Origin: Coprinus comatus
Lineage: Eukaryota > Basidiomycota > Agaricomycetes > Agaricales > Agaricaceae
Reading direction: 5' to 3'
Assembly: GCA_034638255.1 (NCBI GenBank)
Contig: JAWPGT010000078.1
Span: 39,619 to 103,618, forward strand
DNA length: 64,000 nucleotides
Part shown: piece by piece, positions 12,500-25,886 of the stretch
How positions within the stretch are numbered: the first letter of the stretch is position 1
How the letters are laid out: each line of letters opens with the position of its first letter
The notes under the pieces: generated by a model
What the model was told of the DNA's origin: nothing
Databases searched by the model: none
Seen by the model: the letters and a program-made list of their open reading frames with translations, nothing else
Position numbers and translations under genes: made by a program

Positions 12500-13115
12500 C
12501 TAAGTGCATGTACATCTTAGTATGCCATTATATTGTCCTATAGACTATAGAAATACATACTGGGTCTATTCCTTCAAACGCTGCAAATGCATTCCTTGTG
12601 TCAGCAATCCTTGATAGTAAGATTGTGAATATAAAAAAACTGATTTTGTCAGTATGTTGGCCTCAAATGGGATAAATCACTACACACCCTACGATGGCGA
12701 GGCATAATAGAGAGATTGGCAATGTGATCTTCAGGATTGAATGTTGTACGAGATTTAGAAGGTCATGGAATCGGTAAAAGTAGTAGTATTTGATGAGGAC
12801 AAAGCCAGTGTGCATCGCCCTTGTCTAAAAATACCCATTCAAATTTATAGAATTTATTTCAGTAATATTCGATTCTAAGGGAACATACATAATGAACACA
12901 TTGAGCACCCAAATTCAACATGTTAATCATCTAGTTTTTCTTCATACTATTACCCTCCACAAACCCACTTTTGCTAGACGAGAGAGGATTTTATCTCTTG
13001 AGAGTTGGGAAAAAATCACAACGGTAGTAAAGGGTGGGATATATAGAGGATATATAGTTGTAATTTGAATATTTGGTTGAGTACTGACTTTAAGTAGTTT
13101 GTGAGCCCCAGCATG
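12500..13115. other. Small 5' exons of the DUF6535 gene, otherwise no gene seen
   Basis: Two very short exon candidates on the minus strand (ending GTATGT near 12559, and an ATG at the CGATGGCGAGGCAT site near 12704) are shared with the second DUF6535 copy. Nothing else was recognised. Confidence 0.4.
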
Positions 13116-13310
13116 TTAAGGATTGGCGTACGATCCATTAAACATCCAACCCCAAACTTCCATAGTCATTCGTTTCCTTAAAGAATTTGCACATGAACAA
13201 AGACAATGTTTTTCAACATATGATGGATATTGTATACGTTTACGATAGGGAGAGAGAAGCTGAGAACCAAAATACTGAGTCTTTTCAGACCAGCGCTGCC
13301 ATCTGTTCAT
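13116..13310 (-). pseudogene. Relic of the zinc-cluster-like gene family (fifth copy)
   Basis: The reading PYRKRIQYPSYVEKHC followed by LCSCANSLRKRMTMEVW aligns with the cysteine-rich segment of the intact copy (DRKSIRCQLC ... SCSRTKAFRKRVVMEK). Several cysteines are lost, so it is a decayed paralogue. Confidence 0.5.
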
Positions 13311-13829
13311 TAGAACCCCAGAGAGATACTCAAGTCAAAGTCCAAAGAGTGCGCATATTCTTCTGAATGTCCTAAATACATGGCCATTCTTCCGTACGAT
13401 ACAACAAAGAAAACCGAACTCATGGAGATCGTGGTTGTGGAAAGAGTCAGAGAACAAGGCCACATGTATAGTATATACACCGCATTAAAGTCATCCACCA
13501 TCAAGGCCTGGACAGACTACAAGTCTTCATCGTACGTCAATCACCATTGTGGTACGACAGGATACAGGAAATGTAGTAGAGGTAGAGAGTGAAAGGGTAT
13601 TCTGGTATTGCGTTAAGAATGTGCGCTAGACCTTCTTCACCTCACTGTATTCATGCACGACCAGAGTGACTGCATATATGGCCGGTTTAAGTGAGAGACG
13701 CTCTGGTTTATAACAGATATGGGAATGAGGAAAAGAACGCCAAAACTGCTTTACACTTCTAGTTTTGCATACTATGCTTGGAAAGATATATCCTGAGCTT
13801 GGAGACCAAGCCCCAAGAATGTGTGGGAA

Positions 13830-14540
13830 CGTTCATACAACAATGGTGAACCTGTAGAGAGACGGACAGGCTGGTATCCAAGAATTAAGGGAAAGACTAG
13901 GAACAGATATCCAGAGCAAATTGAGGGAAGCAGAGAGACGGTCGTCGTTGGTCAACTTGTACAACGCGATTGGTTGATGAACATCTTTGAAGTTTTGTGT
14001 GTATCCTGATCTTGAAATTGTGAGTTGAACATGCTCTTCTACATCAGATATTATCGTGTTCAGAGTTTTGGAAGAAAGAGTGTATGAAGGTTGGGTGTTC
14101 TATGCCATGTCAACAGGCCAACAATTGGGATATGGTAGATGTAGTTGATAGAAAGCGCCAATGTGTAGGGGAGGGATTCTGGAATGTCATGGAGAGTGTC
14201 CAAGTTGATGAGAGAAAACTGATCGTAATCGAAGACATGCTCGAGCTGAAGCTCTAAAGCAGAAGCCTTCAGAGGACCATGCGTATAATCGATCGCCGAG
14301 TTAATCGTGCCATGAACAAAATATGCTGAATGAAACACTGTCACAATATTGGTGGCGAGAACCAAATGAAGACGAGTGATGTTATGTCCGAGTACACAGA
14401 AGTGACCTGAGATACTTGAGAGGGTATGACTCCCGAGTTTTCCGAAGATCATTTGAAGCTGAGTTGAAGGGACGGGGCTTGAGATTGGTAGAATGTACTG
14501 TGTGGGAAGAGTTGAGTTCGCTGTGATGATGATGATGTCA
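13830..14540 (-). pseudogene. Leucine-rich F-box-like fragment
   Basis: The minus strand is open from about 14540 to 14060 and reads as a leucine-rich protein (MIFGKLGSHTLSSIS, NLDTLHDIPESLPYTLALS, RTPNLHTLFLPKL). A second coding-like stretch in another frame follows to about 13830 (TISRSGYTQNFKDVHQPIAL, then LNLLWISVPSLSLNSW). The spacing of hydrophobic residues recalls the LRR tails of Agaricomycete F-box proteins, but no F-box was found. It could be a two-exon gene or a broken one. Confidence 0.35.
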
Positions 14541-14973
14541 CCATTTCATATATCTGTGTTCTCTAAAATTCGACCAAAAGTTGTAACTACCCGTTCATAC
14601 ATGGTGGCTATGGATCTCGAGAAAGATACGCCCATGCGCTAGATAATTCCAAATTGAAAGGCTGTTCTCCACGCTTGAATAAATGTTAACGTTCCTTATC
14701 TGATGGAATTATTACACTGCAGTCAAGATCACTCTTTTTTGCCTTAATGTGGAAACGTGCAGCCAACATCGATAGTGTGATTGGCAGTGGTCCAGTCGTT
14801 AGTCCTATCACCAAAATGCAAAGTAAACGATGACGAAAATATATTACATACATTAATATTACAATTAACCTTCTTTTTTTCCTTATCTGATGCAGAACAC
14901 ACTACCTTCGTTTGCCAAATACTCGTTATCATCCGAACCTCGGCGATTATTTATGAGCCACTTCCCCTGATAA

Positions 14974-16667
14974 TTAGTGCAATAAAGCCCAACTCTCCAG
15001 TCTCTCCTTCATCGTAGCCATTCCAATCAACTCGTTTGCTCCCATGTTGTGATTATTCTCCACAAATCCGTTACACGAACCTTGAGCGGACAAAGGTTCA
15101 GGTATGTCAGTAGTTGAAGTGTTCATGGGTACCTGGAGACTCTCGCGAATGTCATCCAAAGTTGATTCCATCGCTCGTAAAGTTTCCATAACTTGTTTCT
15201 CAAGTTCCTGGAGAGTATTAATACCAGGTCCAGAGGGACCAGATTGAACCTGCAGATCAACCTTTGACTCTGCGAATTGTAGTGCCTCCATGTCTCCCAA
15301 TAAATGTTGTGAAGCAGAATTTTCAAGTTTGCCATTGTCATGAGGTATTTCGGCGCTCTCATTGGTAGGTTGTGCAACATTTACATTCCCGAGACAGTCT
15401 TGAATCATCCTTGCTGAATGCAAGACAGGTGCTTTCCGAGTTCCTCGAGTAGTAGTAGGTCGAGGTCGATGACCTTGAGTAGTGTAAGTCGTGATAGTCG
15501 GAGTATTGTGTTGAAGGTTTCTACGAATACGTTTGGATGCTCTATGACGCCCGATGACTTCAATATCGGCTTCTGTGATTAAATCGTCACTCCTGACTAA
15601 GATTTTTGAATTTGATGGGTCGCCGGAATGGATGGGATTTTGAGGAGTAGGTTGTTGATTTTCTTTATGAGAGTCGGATTCACCATCATTGTCGTATTCT
15701 AATTCTAATTCATCTTCATCTTCAACTTCTTCGGATTTACCTTTTGAACGAGAATGAGAATTGTATCAAGAAGGAAATGTGAGTCTCACGGACTGAATAA
15801 TATTCGTGTTGCTTTCATTCTTCGTCTTCCACTTCCACTTCCATTCCCATATACATTTCTATCAATATCCTGTCCTTTCCTCCTAGGTCTCTTCTTCGTC
15901 AAAGGTAAATTTGAATCTTTAGAGATCGGGATTGCCACCGCCGTAGGAGACCGTAGTCGCAATCCAACTCGCTCCAGCTGAACCCTAAAATTCCAATGAA
16001 TCCCAGCACCAGCGTGACTAACATGGATCCCACTTCCTCTTGGAGGAACAAGTTTCACAAGATAATCATACTCCTTTTCCTCCAATCCCAATTTCTCCAT
16101 GACCACTCGCTTTCTGAAAGCTTTCGTACGTGAACAACTACGGTGTGTTACAACACATAATTGACATCGTATACTTTTACGATCACACGCAACTCTATAA
16201 CCTGGTTGGATTGTGCATGACTCGCAAATCTAGAAAAATACAAATAAAATAAAATTTAGTAGCAACGTCGCAAAAGAGTGTCGGGAAATCTCGCTTACAT
16301 ATTCCGGATCTCCTTTATTCAACCCCTTCAACCACGCCTTAGAACTCTTTTGAAACTTAGAATCCGTACGTCCAAAAGGATGTCTATACAGTTTAAAAAA
16401 CTCCATCCAAATATCCGACACTGAAACTTGATTTCGAGTCTCACTGTCGTCAATGTCAAGTTGATACAGTGACTGGTCACTACTTGCAGCTTTAGAGTCA
16501 TCAACCATGGCTTCATGAACACTCGAATCAGCTGCAACTGGTGGATGAATAAAATCAAGGACAGATGGAGGAGGAAGAATAAGTGGTAGTGACATCCTAT
16601 CCTCCCCATTGGTCGATTTATATTGATTCGTGGGAGTTGTAGTAGACAAGAGATAGGCCAGTTCCAT
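14974..16667 (-). CDS. Zinc-cluster-like protein, intact member of local family
   Basis: Three exons (16667-16299, 16229-15794, 15740-14974) splice in frame to 523 aa. Donors are GTAAGC and GTCCGT; introns are 69 and 53 nt. Residues 1-123 are acidic/Ser-rich and end KGLNKGDPEY. Residues 125-155 carry six cysteines spaced C-x2-C-x9-C-x6-C-x2-C-x6-C, then a basic stretch (SRTKAFRKRVVMEK). This resembles a fungal Zn2Cys6 DNA-binding cluster with a longer first loop. A Lys/Arg-rich segment follows, then an acidic region and a C-terminal coiled-coil-like helix (LQELEKQVMETLRAMEST). A nuclear, DNA-binding role is inferred only. GA-rich tracts at 16741-16772 upstream recur in the other copies. Three broken paralogues lie nearby on the same strand. 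Confidence 0.72.
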
Positions 16668-16740
16668 GAATGACGAAGGCGAAGGAGAGGTTGATAAAAT
16701 TGATTGAACGAGCCAGAGCTGAGGAACGTGATGGATACTG

Positions 16741-16772
16741 CAGAGAGAAAGAGAGAAAGAGAAAGAGAGGGA
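16741..16772 (-). promoter_or_regulatory. GA-rich tract upstream of the zinc-cluster-like gene
   Basis: A run of GAGA/GAAA lies about 75-105 bp upstream of the ATG. Similar tracts sit at the same place in the copies near 21560-21590, 32330-32352 and 36355-36375. Position conservation suggests a promoter element, but relatedness by duplication explains it equally well. Confidence 0.35.
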
Positions 16773-16939
16773 GAATGAGGTTGATTATATCAACTCATTT
16801 AGGACCGGGACTAGATCCTCAAGAGATCCTCAAACTCTCAAGGAGAAGAAAAGTAAACAAAGCAACCGTGACTGCGCAGCGGAGGAGTGTGCCACGTTTC
16901 AGTAGGATTAAACTTTCTTGGAATGATACCCGTTGAAAC

Positions 16940-18735
16940 ATTATTGACCACATGTTCTGAACAACCTAAATATCTGTTGACTCCTCTGTACATTGTGGCA
17001 AAGGAACAAGAGACTCACGGCCATGTTGTCTGCAGAAAAAGTCGTATGTATTAAGACTGAGAGATCAAGGATTTAGGACCACAATTCCTCGTTAAAGCCA
17101 GATAGGCGACAGTCTAAGGTCGTCATCGTAGTTAGGTGTTTGTGGAGAAGAACGATAATCTCTTCGACAGTGACCAATCGATCACTGATGATTATAGGCT
17201 GAGTAGAGGGTGAAAAGGTAAGCTGTTGTGTTGAGTAAACACGTTGACATGACATGACTCACACTCGTCCTTCCTAATCACAAGGTATCCATCCACAATC
17301 CACCAGAGATCTGAGTGACTCCATGACCAATCTAAGCCAAGCTCCGGTTGGAGACAGACACGGGAATGGTGAAGAGGGCGCCAAGGGTACATTTGAGCTT
17401 CTGACCTACGTCCTCTGAGCAGTATAAATCTGAAGACGCGTGTGGGAATTGTCCAAGGGAATGACTCCAAAAGTATGGTTCTGTAGGGAGACTGGCATGC
17501 TCATAACTAAGAGCTCAGGACGAAGATAGCAGCACAGGTCGACTGAAGTAGAGCGTAGCAGGGAGAGAGGACATCCTTGTATGACGTGATAGTGAACAGT
17601 GACGTAATGCCACCAATCACCTCTATGATGAACAACTTCAACGAGACACAAAACTCGAATGAAGGCTTCAAATAGACTGAAAGTGCAGAAACGCACAGAC
17701 CAGGTCCAATCACGTTGACCTATCTTGACTCCTTCAATGGCAAATTTCGCCACACTCAAGATCATTGCCCAAGCTCTCCTTCATTCATTAAAATTCATTT
17801 CCATGATTTTGGTCATACTATACTTTTACTCCATCTGATTGCTGAACAAAATCTACATGTTCAGGTGTGTATGCTTGTTTGTATGTTGTATTCCTTCGTC
17901 TCAGATGAATTAACATCGCAGAAACGTTAGACGGGACAACCAGAAGTGGATATATGTAGTTCAACGTTGAAATGAATATTGACAACATCATCACCCTTCC
18001 ACAACAACATACCTCTCGATCACAATCCCTTTCAACACCAGTTCTTTTTCCATGTGCTGTTCACATTATTGTCCCTTATCAGGAGGTTTAACTTGAGTCG
18101 AGTTATTACACACCATAAAACTGGGAAATAAGATGGAAGCTACAAGAATCGATGGAAATATGAACACATGTTATTATGGTGAGTTGTTTCTTGTCTCATT
18201 CAACTGTGTACCCCCAACCAACAATATTGCTTCGAATCCCTGGAGACCGTGCTTCTCATTGAACCTACGCTTTGCCAAGGTTATATTGGTTTCTATCTTG
18301 TGAGTTTTTTCTCACCTTGTTCTATACCATAGATCATCTTCACGTACACTAATAACACTTTGCATCTATAGGAACCGCTTAAACTCGTGCAAAGATTACG
18401 ACTAAGTACATTCTTGATTCTACAACGGAAAATGGATGATGAAGAGATTTGGGTTTATCTTTTGTATGTTCCATTTTGTGCCATTGTATCACACAGATCG
18501 TTGTCCGTCTTTTTCGATGTGATACTAGAATTGTAAAGACTGATAAATGATAATATTGCGTCAATAGAGAAGTCCGAAGCTGGTCTATATGTATGCTTGA
18601 AAACGAGGTGAGTTTACGTTTTTGTCATTTCTTGTTTCCTTTTTCCTCGTTTACATATTCCATTTCCTGAAACGCATATCCATTCTGACCTCATTTTAAA
18701 GTAATTCATTTCAATACCCCCAATCTTTCATCGAG
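16940..18735. other. Duplicated non-coding flank of the zinc-cluster block
   Basis: No convincing gene was seen. The text around 16965-17110 recurs near 32575-32715 and 36580-36735. The text around 18000-18700, ending in GTATGCTTGAAAACGAGGTG, recurs near 22230-22900. The stretch marks the extent of the duplicated block rather than a gene. Confidence 0.5.
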
Positions 18736-20460
18736 TGAATTAAGTATCACAAACTCGATAACCATAACGAGCTAGCCAGCTTCGCTCTGTCATGACTCTT
18801 GGAATCTGCTTCGATAGATTTTCTATGATTAAGTAGGGTTTAGAACTAATGGGTGTAGCGGAGTTATTTTTGACAGAATTAAGGTTCAAATGGAATCCTT
18901 GAGATGATGTCCAATTTCCTAACGAGTTTTGTTTCGGTTGGTTGACGCAGCTCGGACGGATATTTCTTTCCGTAGTTCTAATAGAATATGAGGTATGTGT
19001 CACTAGAGGTTATAATCTTGCGACGTACCACAGGTCCTGTATGATTCTCATTTTCCTCTATTTTTCCTAATCCTCCACCACATGTCACAACATCCATGTG
19101 CATTTACACGCCACTCTCTCTTTCTAGAGTCCTCAACCCATATAGCTCACACATGGACCACGAATAAATCAGACTTGAAGTGGTCAGAGGAAAGGTAGCA
19201 CAGAAATCTTGTGTTCGAACTATATGCACAAAATTCCAATCAACTACATTGTGTAAATGACAATGAGACTCACGAAGAAGGAAGAAAGTACTCTCACGAG
19301 TTGGACACAGTGAACGAGATGACATTGTCATCAATTCTCCACTGCTATACATGTGTCGCTATACAGCAAAGTGGTATTCGGAATAGCCTAATCCGACAAT
19401 GCTTGGACCTTCCATGAACACATTGTCAACGATCAAGATATAACATTCGCTGGAAGTGTGGTGGTGAGAAATTGTATTGTTAAGATTCCTAAAAGAAACA
19501 GGAATATTGAAAGCGAGACGAGTACAGAGCTATAAACAGACTCATGGGGATGAATTAGAGCTCGGCCGTGAGGTGTATACATTCCATAGCCACGTAATGT
19601 TCCATGAGATTGACACAGTTAGGTTCAAGCGCTTTGTTCCATGGTATGGTTGTGAATCTTAATATGTCCGAATAGGTATAACAGTCGAGGCGTGTGCTTT
19701 TTTTAGGGTCAACACCATCAGATGAAGATGTTTTGTTAAGCTGGCCAGATCCACTGCAGTATTGGATCTGGCGTTGCATTCAAATTTATCGCTGATGAAT
19801 TGAAATTTTCACTTCGATATAAGTAATAGCAGAGTTCGCATTAGGTGAATGAAGTTGGGAATCTTAGGAGGACAAGGGTAGAATGGACAAAATTGGGTTC
19901 CAGCATTGAGTACATTTCTTCTGTTAATTACTTTGAAACAACCTTTCCAGTGTATTTCTTATGCAGTTCTGTGAGATATATGTGGGAAACAATGAACTTG
20001 CGACATACCAGAAGTCCCTGGATGTTCCATGTTTTCCTCCATTTTTCCTGATCCTTGATCAGTTGTTGAGTATATACCCATACTGCATAGACGATATGAT
20101 TCACCATATCTCTGATCCACACCCCATGCCTGGATGTCTTAAAATTGGGATACGAAGACAGTGTGTGGGAATGTTCAAAGCTGAGTCAAATGTGAACCGG
20201 CAGAGAGAGGCATGACGGGCTGGTAACCCAGAGTTAGCAGGAAAGACGCGTGGATTCAGGAGCAAGATAGACGACGGTAGTGTAGGTTGAGGGTGTCATT
20301 ACGTCAATGACGTCATCCCATTCTCCAAAGTGTAATAAATGGCCTGGAGGAGCATGGTCAGCACATCGAGGAAGAAACGTAGGCTAACATTACTGAGGAT
20401 ATAAAGCACACTGGCCATCGTGAAATCATAAATATCATTTGGAACACAGTGTATAATGAG
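18736..20460. other. No supported gene; duplicated filler
   Basis: Only short shadow ORFs occur. Segments near 19015-19085 and 19990-20050 (CATACCAGAAGTCC...TTTTCCTCCATTTTTCCTGA-like) are related to each other and to the intron region of the gene at 23896-24814. They are probably decayed copies of that gene. Confidence 0.4.
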
Positions 20461-20469
20461 GATAAACCC

Positions 20470-21493
20470 GAGACGGCATTCAGTCGTCCTTGCTGAATAC
20501 CCAACCGATGACTTCGGTAACCTTGAGTAGTAGTTGACAACCTTGAACAAATGAAATTGTAGTAGTAGGAGTGCCACGCTGAAGGATATTATGAATTCGT
20601 TTGGATACTCTGCGAGACCCGATGACTTGCAACATCGGCTTCTGTGATTAAATCCCCACTCCTAATTTTGAGGCTGATACGTCATCCGCATGATGAGAGA
20701 AATATGAAGGCTGACGAACTTGATCACATAGGTGCTGGTCTCTTTTTTCTTCCTCCACAACCATTCCCACTTCCATTTCCATTCACCCTTTCCTTTCCGC
20801 TTGGATCTATTCCTCGTAAAACCTGAGGTCTGATAACCGGGCTTGCCATCGCCACGGTGGTGTTCCAACTTGACTAACACGAATACCACTTCCTCTTGGA
20901 GAAACAAGTTCCACAAGATAATCGTACTGTTCCCTTCAACCCCAATTTCTCCATAATCACTCGCGTTCTGAAGGCTTTCGTAGGTGAGCAAATGCGTCAT
21001 GTTGCGACACATAAGAGACACCGTATAGGTTTACAATCACATCGAACTCTGGATCGTACATGACTCGCAAATCTAGACATATAAATAAAACAAAATTCAG
21101 TGATAACGTCGGAAAGGAGCGTGCCAGGATGGATCACCTTTATTTAATCCCTTCAACCATATCCCAGTACTCTTTTGAAACCTAGAATCCATACATCCAA
21201 AAGGATGTCTATACAGTTTACAAATGCCGTCCAAACATCCGACACTAAAACTTGGTCTCGAGTCTCACCGCTGTCAATGTCAAGTTGATACACCGACTGA
21301 TCACTGCTTGCAGCTTCAGGCTCGTCATCGAAGACTTCCTGAATATTCGAGTCAGCTGTGAGTGGGTGGATGAGCAGGAACAAGGACAGGCGAAGGAGGA
21401 GGAAACGGGAGTGTGGAGATAGGTGGTAGTAACATCCTATTATTGTTTAGATTGATTTGGAGGTGTAATATGCGATAGGTAGGCCGGATCCAT
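20470..21493 (-). pseudogene. Zinc-cluster-like gene, broken copy 2
   Basis: This aligns with the intact gene from the start (ATG at 21493, MDPAYL) through the acidic region (SSDQSVYQLDIDSGETRDQV) and the basic zinc-cluster segment to the TTGCTGAAT region. Deletions remove the first exon/intron junction area and most of exon 2, and frames no longer connect. GA-rich tracts lie upstream. Confidence 0.65.
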
Positions 21494-21499
21494 GAGCAA

Positions 21500-23890
21500 C
21501 GAAGACAGAGAGAATAGCGCTGATCGAGCGAGCAAGATGCAAGGGAAGTGAAGGATGCTGCAGAGTAAAAGAGAGGGAGAGAAAGAGAGGGAGCAGCTGA
21601 GAACCAACACGACGGATTATACCAAGTCATTTCGGATCAGTACTAGAACCTCAGGGAGATCCTCAAAGTCTCAACCCAAACTAAGAAGAAAAACCAAAAA
21701 AAAAGCAATTGTAACTGCGCAGCGGAGACATGCACCACGTTCCAGGAGGAATAAACTTGCTTGAAGTGATATCCGATGTTGTTGGCCACATGTTCTGAAC
21801 GAGCCAGCGTAGATCGAGTGAAGCAGAGGGTACCAGTTGCTGGTTGAGGGGAAAGAAGTCGTTGACGTAATGTCACCAACTGCAAAGTACAGAAATGCAC
21901 TGACCAGGTCCAACCACGTTGACCGAACCAGGCTCCTTCATCACTGCTAAAGCTCTCTTTCACTGATTGGAAGCACATTAAATCATCCGTCGCCACTTAC
22001 ATCAACCTTTCGGGGTGAGTTCATGCTGTATTTACTCAATCTAATGGCTGAACAAAATCCATATGTTCAGTTGTGTGTCTTTGTACAGTGACTGACCATA
22101 TCTTAATGGCCCATGGAGTAGAGGTTATGCAAGAGCTTCACCTCATACAAATTAACTCCCAAGAACTACGGAACTTTGGCCACTGAGTGCATGATACAAG
22201 CCATCGCTGAAAACATCATCACCCCTCCTCAACAATACACATCCCCAATCACAATCACTTTCGACGAAATTTGCACCAGCTCACTGTCCATGCTGCTCAC
22301 AGTAATGTCGCTTATCGGAAGAAGGGGCTGGGATTGACTAGAGTCGAGGCGTTACAGACCTTAGAACTGGGGAAATGAGATAGAGGCTCCAGGAATCGAC
22401 ACATGTTATTATCCGGTGAGTTGTTTCTCGTTCGACTGTGTAGTACAGTACTCCCAAAGCTCACTCTCGCTCTCAGCCAACAACATCACTTCAAATTTCT
22501 GTTGCAATCACAGCTAGGATTGTGTTTCATGAACCTATGCTTCAAGCAAGTGAATTGCCAAGGTTATTATGGTGAACAAAAGGACCAGTAATATTTATCT
22601 TGTAAGTTCTTTCTTTCCTTATTCCACACCATCGATCATCTTCACGTTCTTTGATAAACTTTTTCATCTACAGGAACCTCCAGGAAACCTCCTAAACTCG
22701 TGAAAAAGATACGTACGTTCTCAATCCTACTACAGAAAATAGATGTATCTGTATCTTTTGTATATTCGGTTTTGTGGCATTGTCTATGATAAATCACAGA
22801 GATTATTGGCTGTCTCTTTTGACATTGTAGAGATCAATAATGTCATTTCGACAGAGGAGTAAAATTGGTCTATGTATGCTTGAAAACGAGGTGAGTTTTA
22901 CGTTTTTTCTTCTTTCATTTCTTTCCTTTTCCCTCTTTTTCATATTCCATTTCCTGAAACACATACCCATCGGACATCGTTTTAAAGTAACTCATTTCAA
23001 TACTTAATGCGTACCACGATCTTTGATCGAATTGAGTGTCACTGACATTGATTATATCCCGCCAACTTCTACGCCCATTAAAACCCTTCGACGACCCTCG
23101 TACCAAGAGTTCTGATACAGTACAAGACTATCTTCATCATCACGCTCTTCCTCAACTTTCGAATCAAACGGATTCAACTTCCTATTAGGAATCCAGTTTG
23201 GAGTGTTCCTTTTCATGTTCGTTGGCTTAATCCAAACCATGATCTCCCAGTTGTCTGCTTATATTCCTGACGCAATATCCTTTTCGCTGAGGGTTACAGG
23301 TACGACTCCTTTCATAACTTTAATTTCAATACTCTGACGTCCCATCGTACTCACAAGGATTCCCTCAATAGTGATCTATGGCAACAACAAACGAGAAACA
23401 GTGCAACTAGAGTACTGTGTATCTTTGATACAAATCATGCCGCTATTATAATTCATGGTGCAACCTTGTAGTAGAAAGATGTACTTTGTTACGTTAATGA
23501 ATATGGTTGCACAATAAGATGGACAAGAGGTTTCAAAGAGGGAAACAAGGACCATGTCGGTGTGTGAGATGAATATGATAAGTATGTAGCACATCTCCAT
23601 CAATTGAGTACAATATACTATATCTACCCTTTTCTACGACTCCTTTTTCAATCCTTGTTTCGTTAACTTTCCAATGATAAGTATATCATCTCAACTCCTT
23701 GAGAATCAAATATGTATTCATATACCGTTGGAGATAATTACATATATTGGCATCAACCTCTCCTCCAATCATTACTATAAGAGTCCAAAGAATAAATCAT
23801 GTCACCCCCTCATTCTGACAATTCGAATGTTTTCGGAGAACCACCAGATTGCAATATCATGTTTCGTTACACAGATTCTGTTCCAACACG
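21500..23890. other. Duplicated flank, no supported gene
   Basis: The block at 22000-23010 parallels 17760-18720. A minus-strand open stretch at 23052-23240 (MVWIKPTNMKRNTPNWIPNR) has a counterpart near 33860-33990 and could be a remnant exon. I found no complete gene. Confidence 0.4.
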
Positions 23891-23895
23891 AGTGG

Positions 23896-24814
23896 TTAAG
23901 CCTGAGGACCAGTCAACTCTTCGGGATGATAATGTGTAGACAGAGATGGAGTCGATGGAGTTCTTTGTAGATCTTGTACCGCAAAGGACAAGGCTTGGTT
24001 TACGGTCCCAAGTCGAGCGACGTCTGGTTGTGAGGAGGGAGTGATAACGTGTGAATCTTGACTGGTGGATGTCTCGTTGGGAAGAGGTGATGTGGGCCAA
24101 CTGGATGCGGAAGTTGAAATCACATTCGTGGCTGGTGGGATTGTTGGCCTAGCAGGCACAACTGAAATATTATTAGATGAATGTTGTTCAAAATCTTGCG
24201 ATGATGAAAGAACCGGTGAGACTGCATTTCGAGCACCAACGCCCGATGTCGTAGCTGTTTCGTGAAAATTGTAGGATTGCAAGGGAGCTGGCAAGGAGGG
24301 TGTAGTAGATGTAGGCAATGCTGCAGTAGAATATATTGCTGGAGTGACTTGGTCAGTTATTCCATCGTGTAAGTCTGTTTCATGAAATTTGTTAGATTGC
24401 AGGGCAGTTGACAGGGAAATGATGGGATCCGGTGTAGTGGCCATAGGTAGATCCTCAGTAGTGTGTGTTGCTGAAACGATTTGGCCAGTGTCTTCGACTT
24501 TGAGTAGACTATTAGATATATTACGAGAGGAGATAAACTTGGGACGTACCAGAAGTGGATATATGCTCAATTTTTCCTGATGCTTCACCATCAGACTCAA
24601 CAACCTCATGAATTCCCCATACCTCCTTCAATCTCACATTGAAGTTGTCTATCACAGCCCATACAGGCTCCAGGTTTTCTTTACGCTCAGGTCTAGGCAG
24701 TGTGTGTGGAATGGTGAATTGATTTGGGTGCAGGACAGAATACTCTGAGGGAGAGTGTTGAAGCGAAGCTAGAGGAGGGTTCTGTTTGCAGCAAACGTGC
24801 CCTTCCACCTGCAT
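23896..24814 (-). CDS. Ser/Thr/Pro-rich hypothetical protein, two exons
   Basis: Exon 24814-24550 and exon 24497-23896 splice in frame (GTACGT donor, AAAG acceptor, 52-nt intron) to 288 aa. The N-terminal 88 residues look globular (PVWAVIDNFNVRLKEVWGIH). The rest is low complexity and has a duplicated motif (LQSNKFHETDL and LQSYNFHETAT, about 50 residues apart), followed by Ser/Pro-rich sequence. I do not recognise the family. It lies in the duplicated region, and decayed relatives of its intron-exon junction appear near 19020 and 20000. Confidence is for the gene model, not for a function. Confidence 0.55.
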
Positions 24815-24829
24815 ACACTTCCCATCAGA

Positions 24830-25516
24830 TGGTTCCTGATGGAACTTTGTAGAATATCATAGAACGTTATAGAAAATTCGCGAATGATCTAAAAAAAGAC
24901 AGTTTAGACGGGTCGAGACCGGTTTAACCTCCTGGGTATTCCTTGTGTCACGTGAAGTGTCTTGTGCATACCCTAAATTTAACTAGAGGCTGCCTTTGGC
25001 CGCATGCACCTCGCGATTAGAAATTTTTTTATAATAACGCTTTTGTTGTTTGATTCTCTTAAAATTATAGTATGCTATCTAATCTGTTCTCCTTTTTTCG
25101 CTTCTGGTAGTTGATTGTTTTTGTTGTCTGCCACATTTCTTTTTTGTACACTTTTCTTCATTGCTTGTTTTCCTTTCTTATTGTTACTGTTTGACTCCAT
25201 CTTGCCTTTGCTATAGTTTTCGTTTTCTGTTTTTTTTTTTTTGTTAGTAATATATTTGTTATGATATTTGTAGAAATTACCTTTGACATTCATAATTTGA
25301 GGACCATGGATCAGATTGTTTGTGACATTTACATGGTATGCACTCTGTTCGACAGGTAAGTTGTGGTTGTAAATTATTATTTGCTGTATGTCACCAGTAA
25401 AGCTATCGAAATATTCATTATTTCTGGTTATTGTGAAATGTTGGATACCAAAGTGGCTTCTACAATTGCACCATTCAGTTTTTCATGCCAGAGTTTTGGA
25501 TCCAGTTGTTCATATT
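24830..25516. other. AT-rich intergenic stretch, no gene seen
   Basis: It includes a poly-T run near 25231 and Lys/Asn-rich shadow ORFs typical of AT-rich spacer DNA. Confidence 0.5.
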
Positions 25517-25881
25517 TGTAAGGGGACCTTCCTCACCGACCCTTACACCAACACACTGACTACCGACCAATCCTCTGATGTTCCAACTTCCATCAGAACA
25601 CCTCCCAACTTTGTGCTTTCATGACTTGCCCCCTCACATGACTCATCCCCCATTGTTCCCATTGTCCATGTTACAACATCCCTCTGGACAATAGCTGGCA
25701 TCTCTGTTCATATAGTAGTATATATTGTGTGTAGCCTATGCGAGTGAATCCCCAACTCTTTCTCTTTGGATTCCTCACTAGGTATGTTGTATCTGCTCTG
25801 TAATATGTTTCTGATCAAATATAACTTTGGATTCCTTGCTAGTTGTCAGGCCGCTTGTCACCAACCTGAGTCGCCCTTACA
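25517..25881 (+). repeat. Solo LTR of the second Gypsy family
   Basis: This 365-bp LTR has TGTAAGGG...CCCTTACA ends and is flanked by the 5-bp duplication ATATT (25512-25516 and 25882-25886). It is the same length as the LTR at 47640-48004. Nearly all differences between them are C/T or G/A at CpG sites. A solo LTR with intact target duplication indicates LTR-LTR recombination of a former full element. Confidence 0.93.
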
Positions 25882-25886
25882 ATATT

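Noticed and set aside
25075..25293. Lys/Asn-rich 72-aa minus-strand ORF
   Set aside because: The composition is what AT-rich spacer gives by chance, and it ends in a poly-T run.
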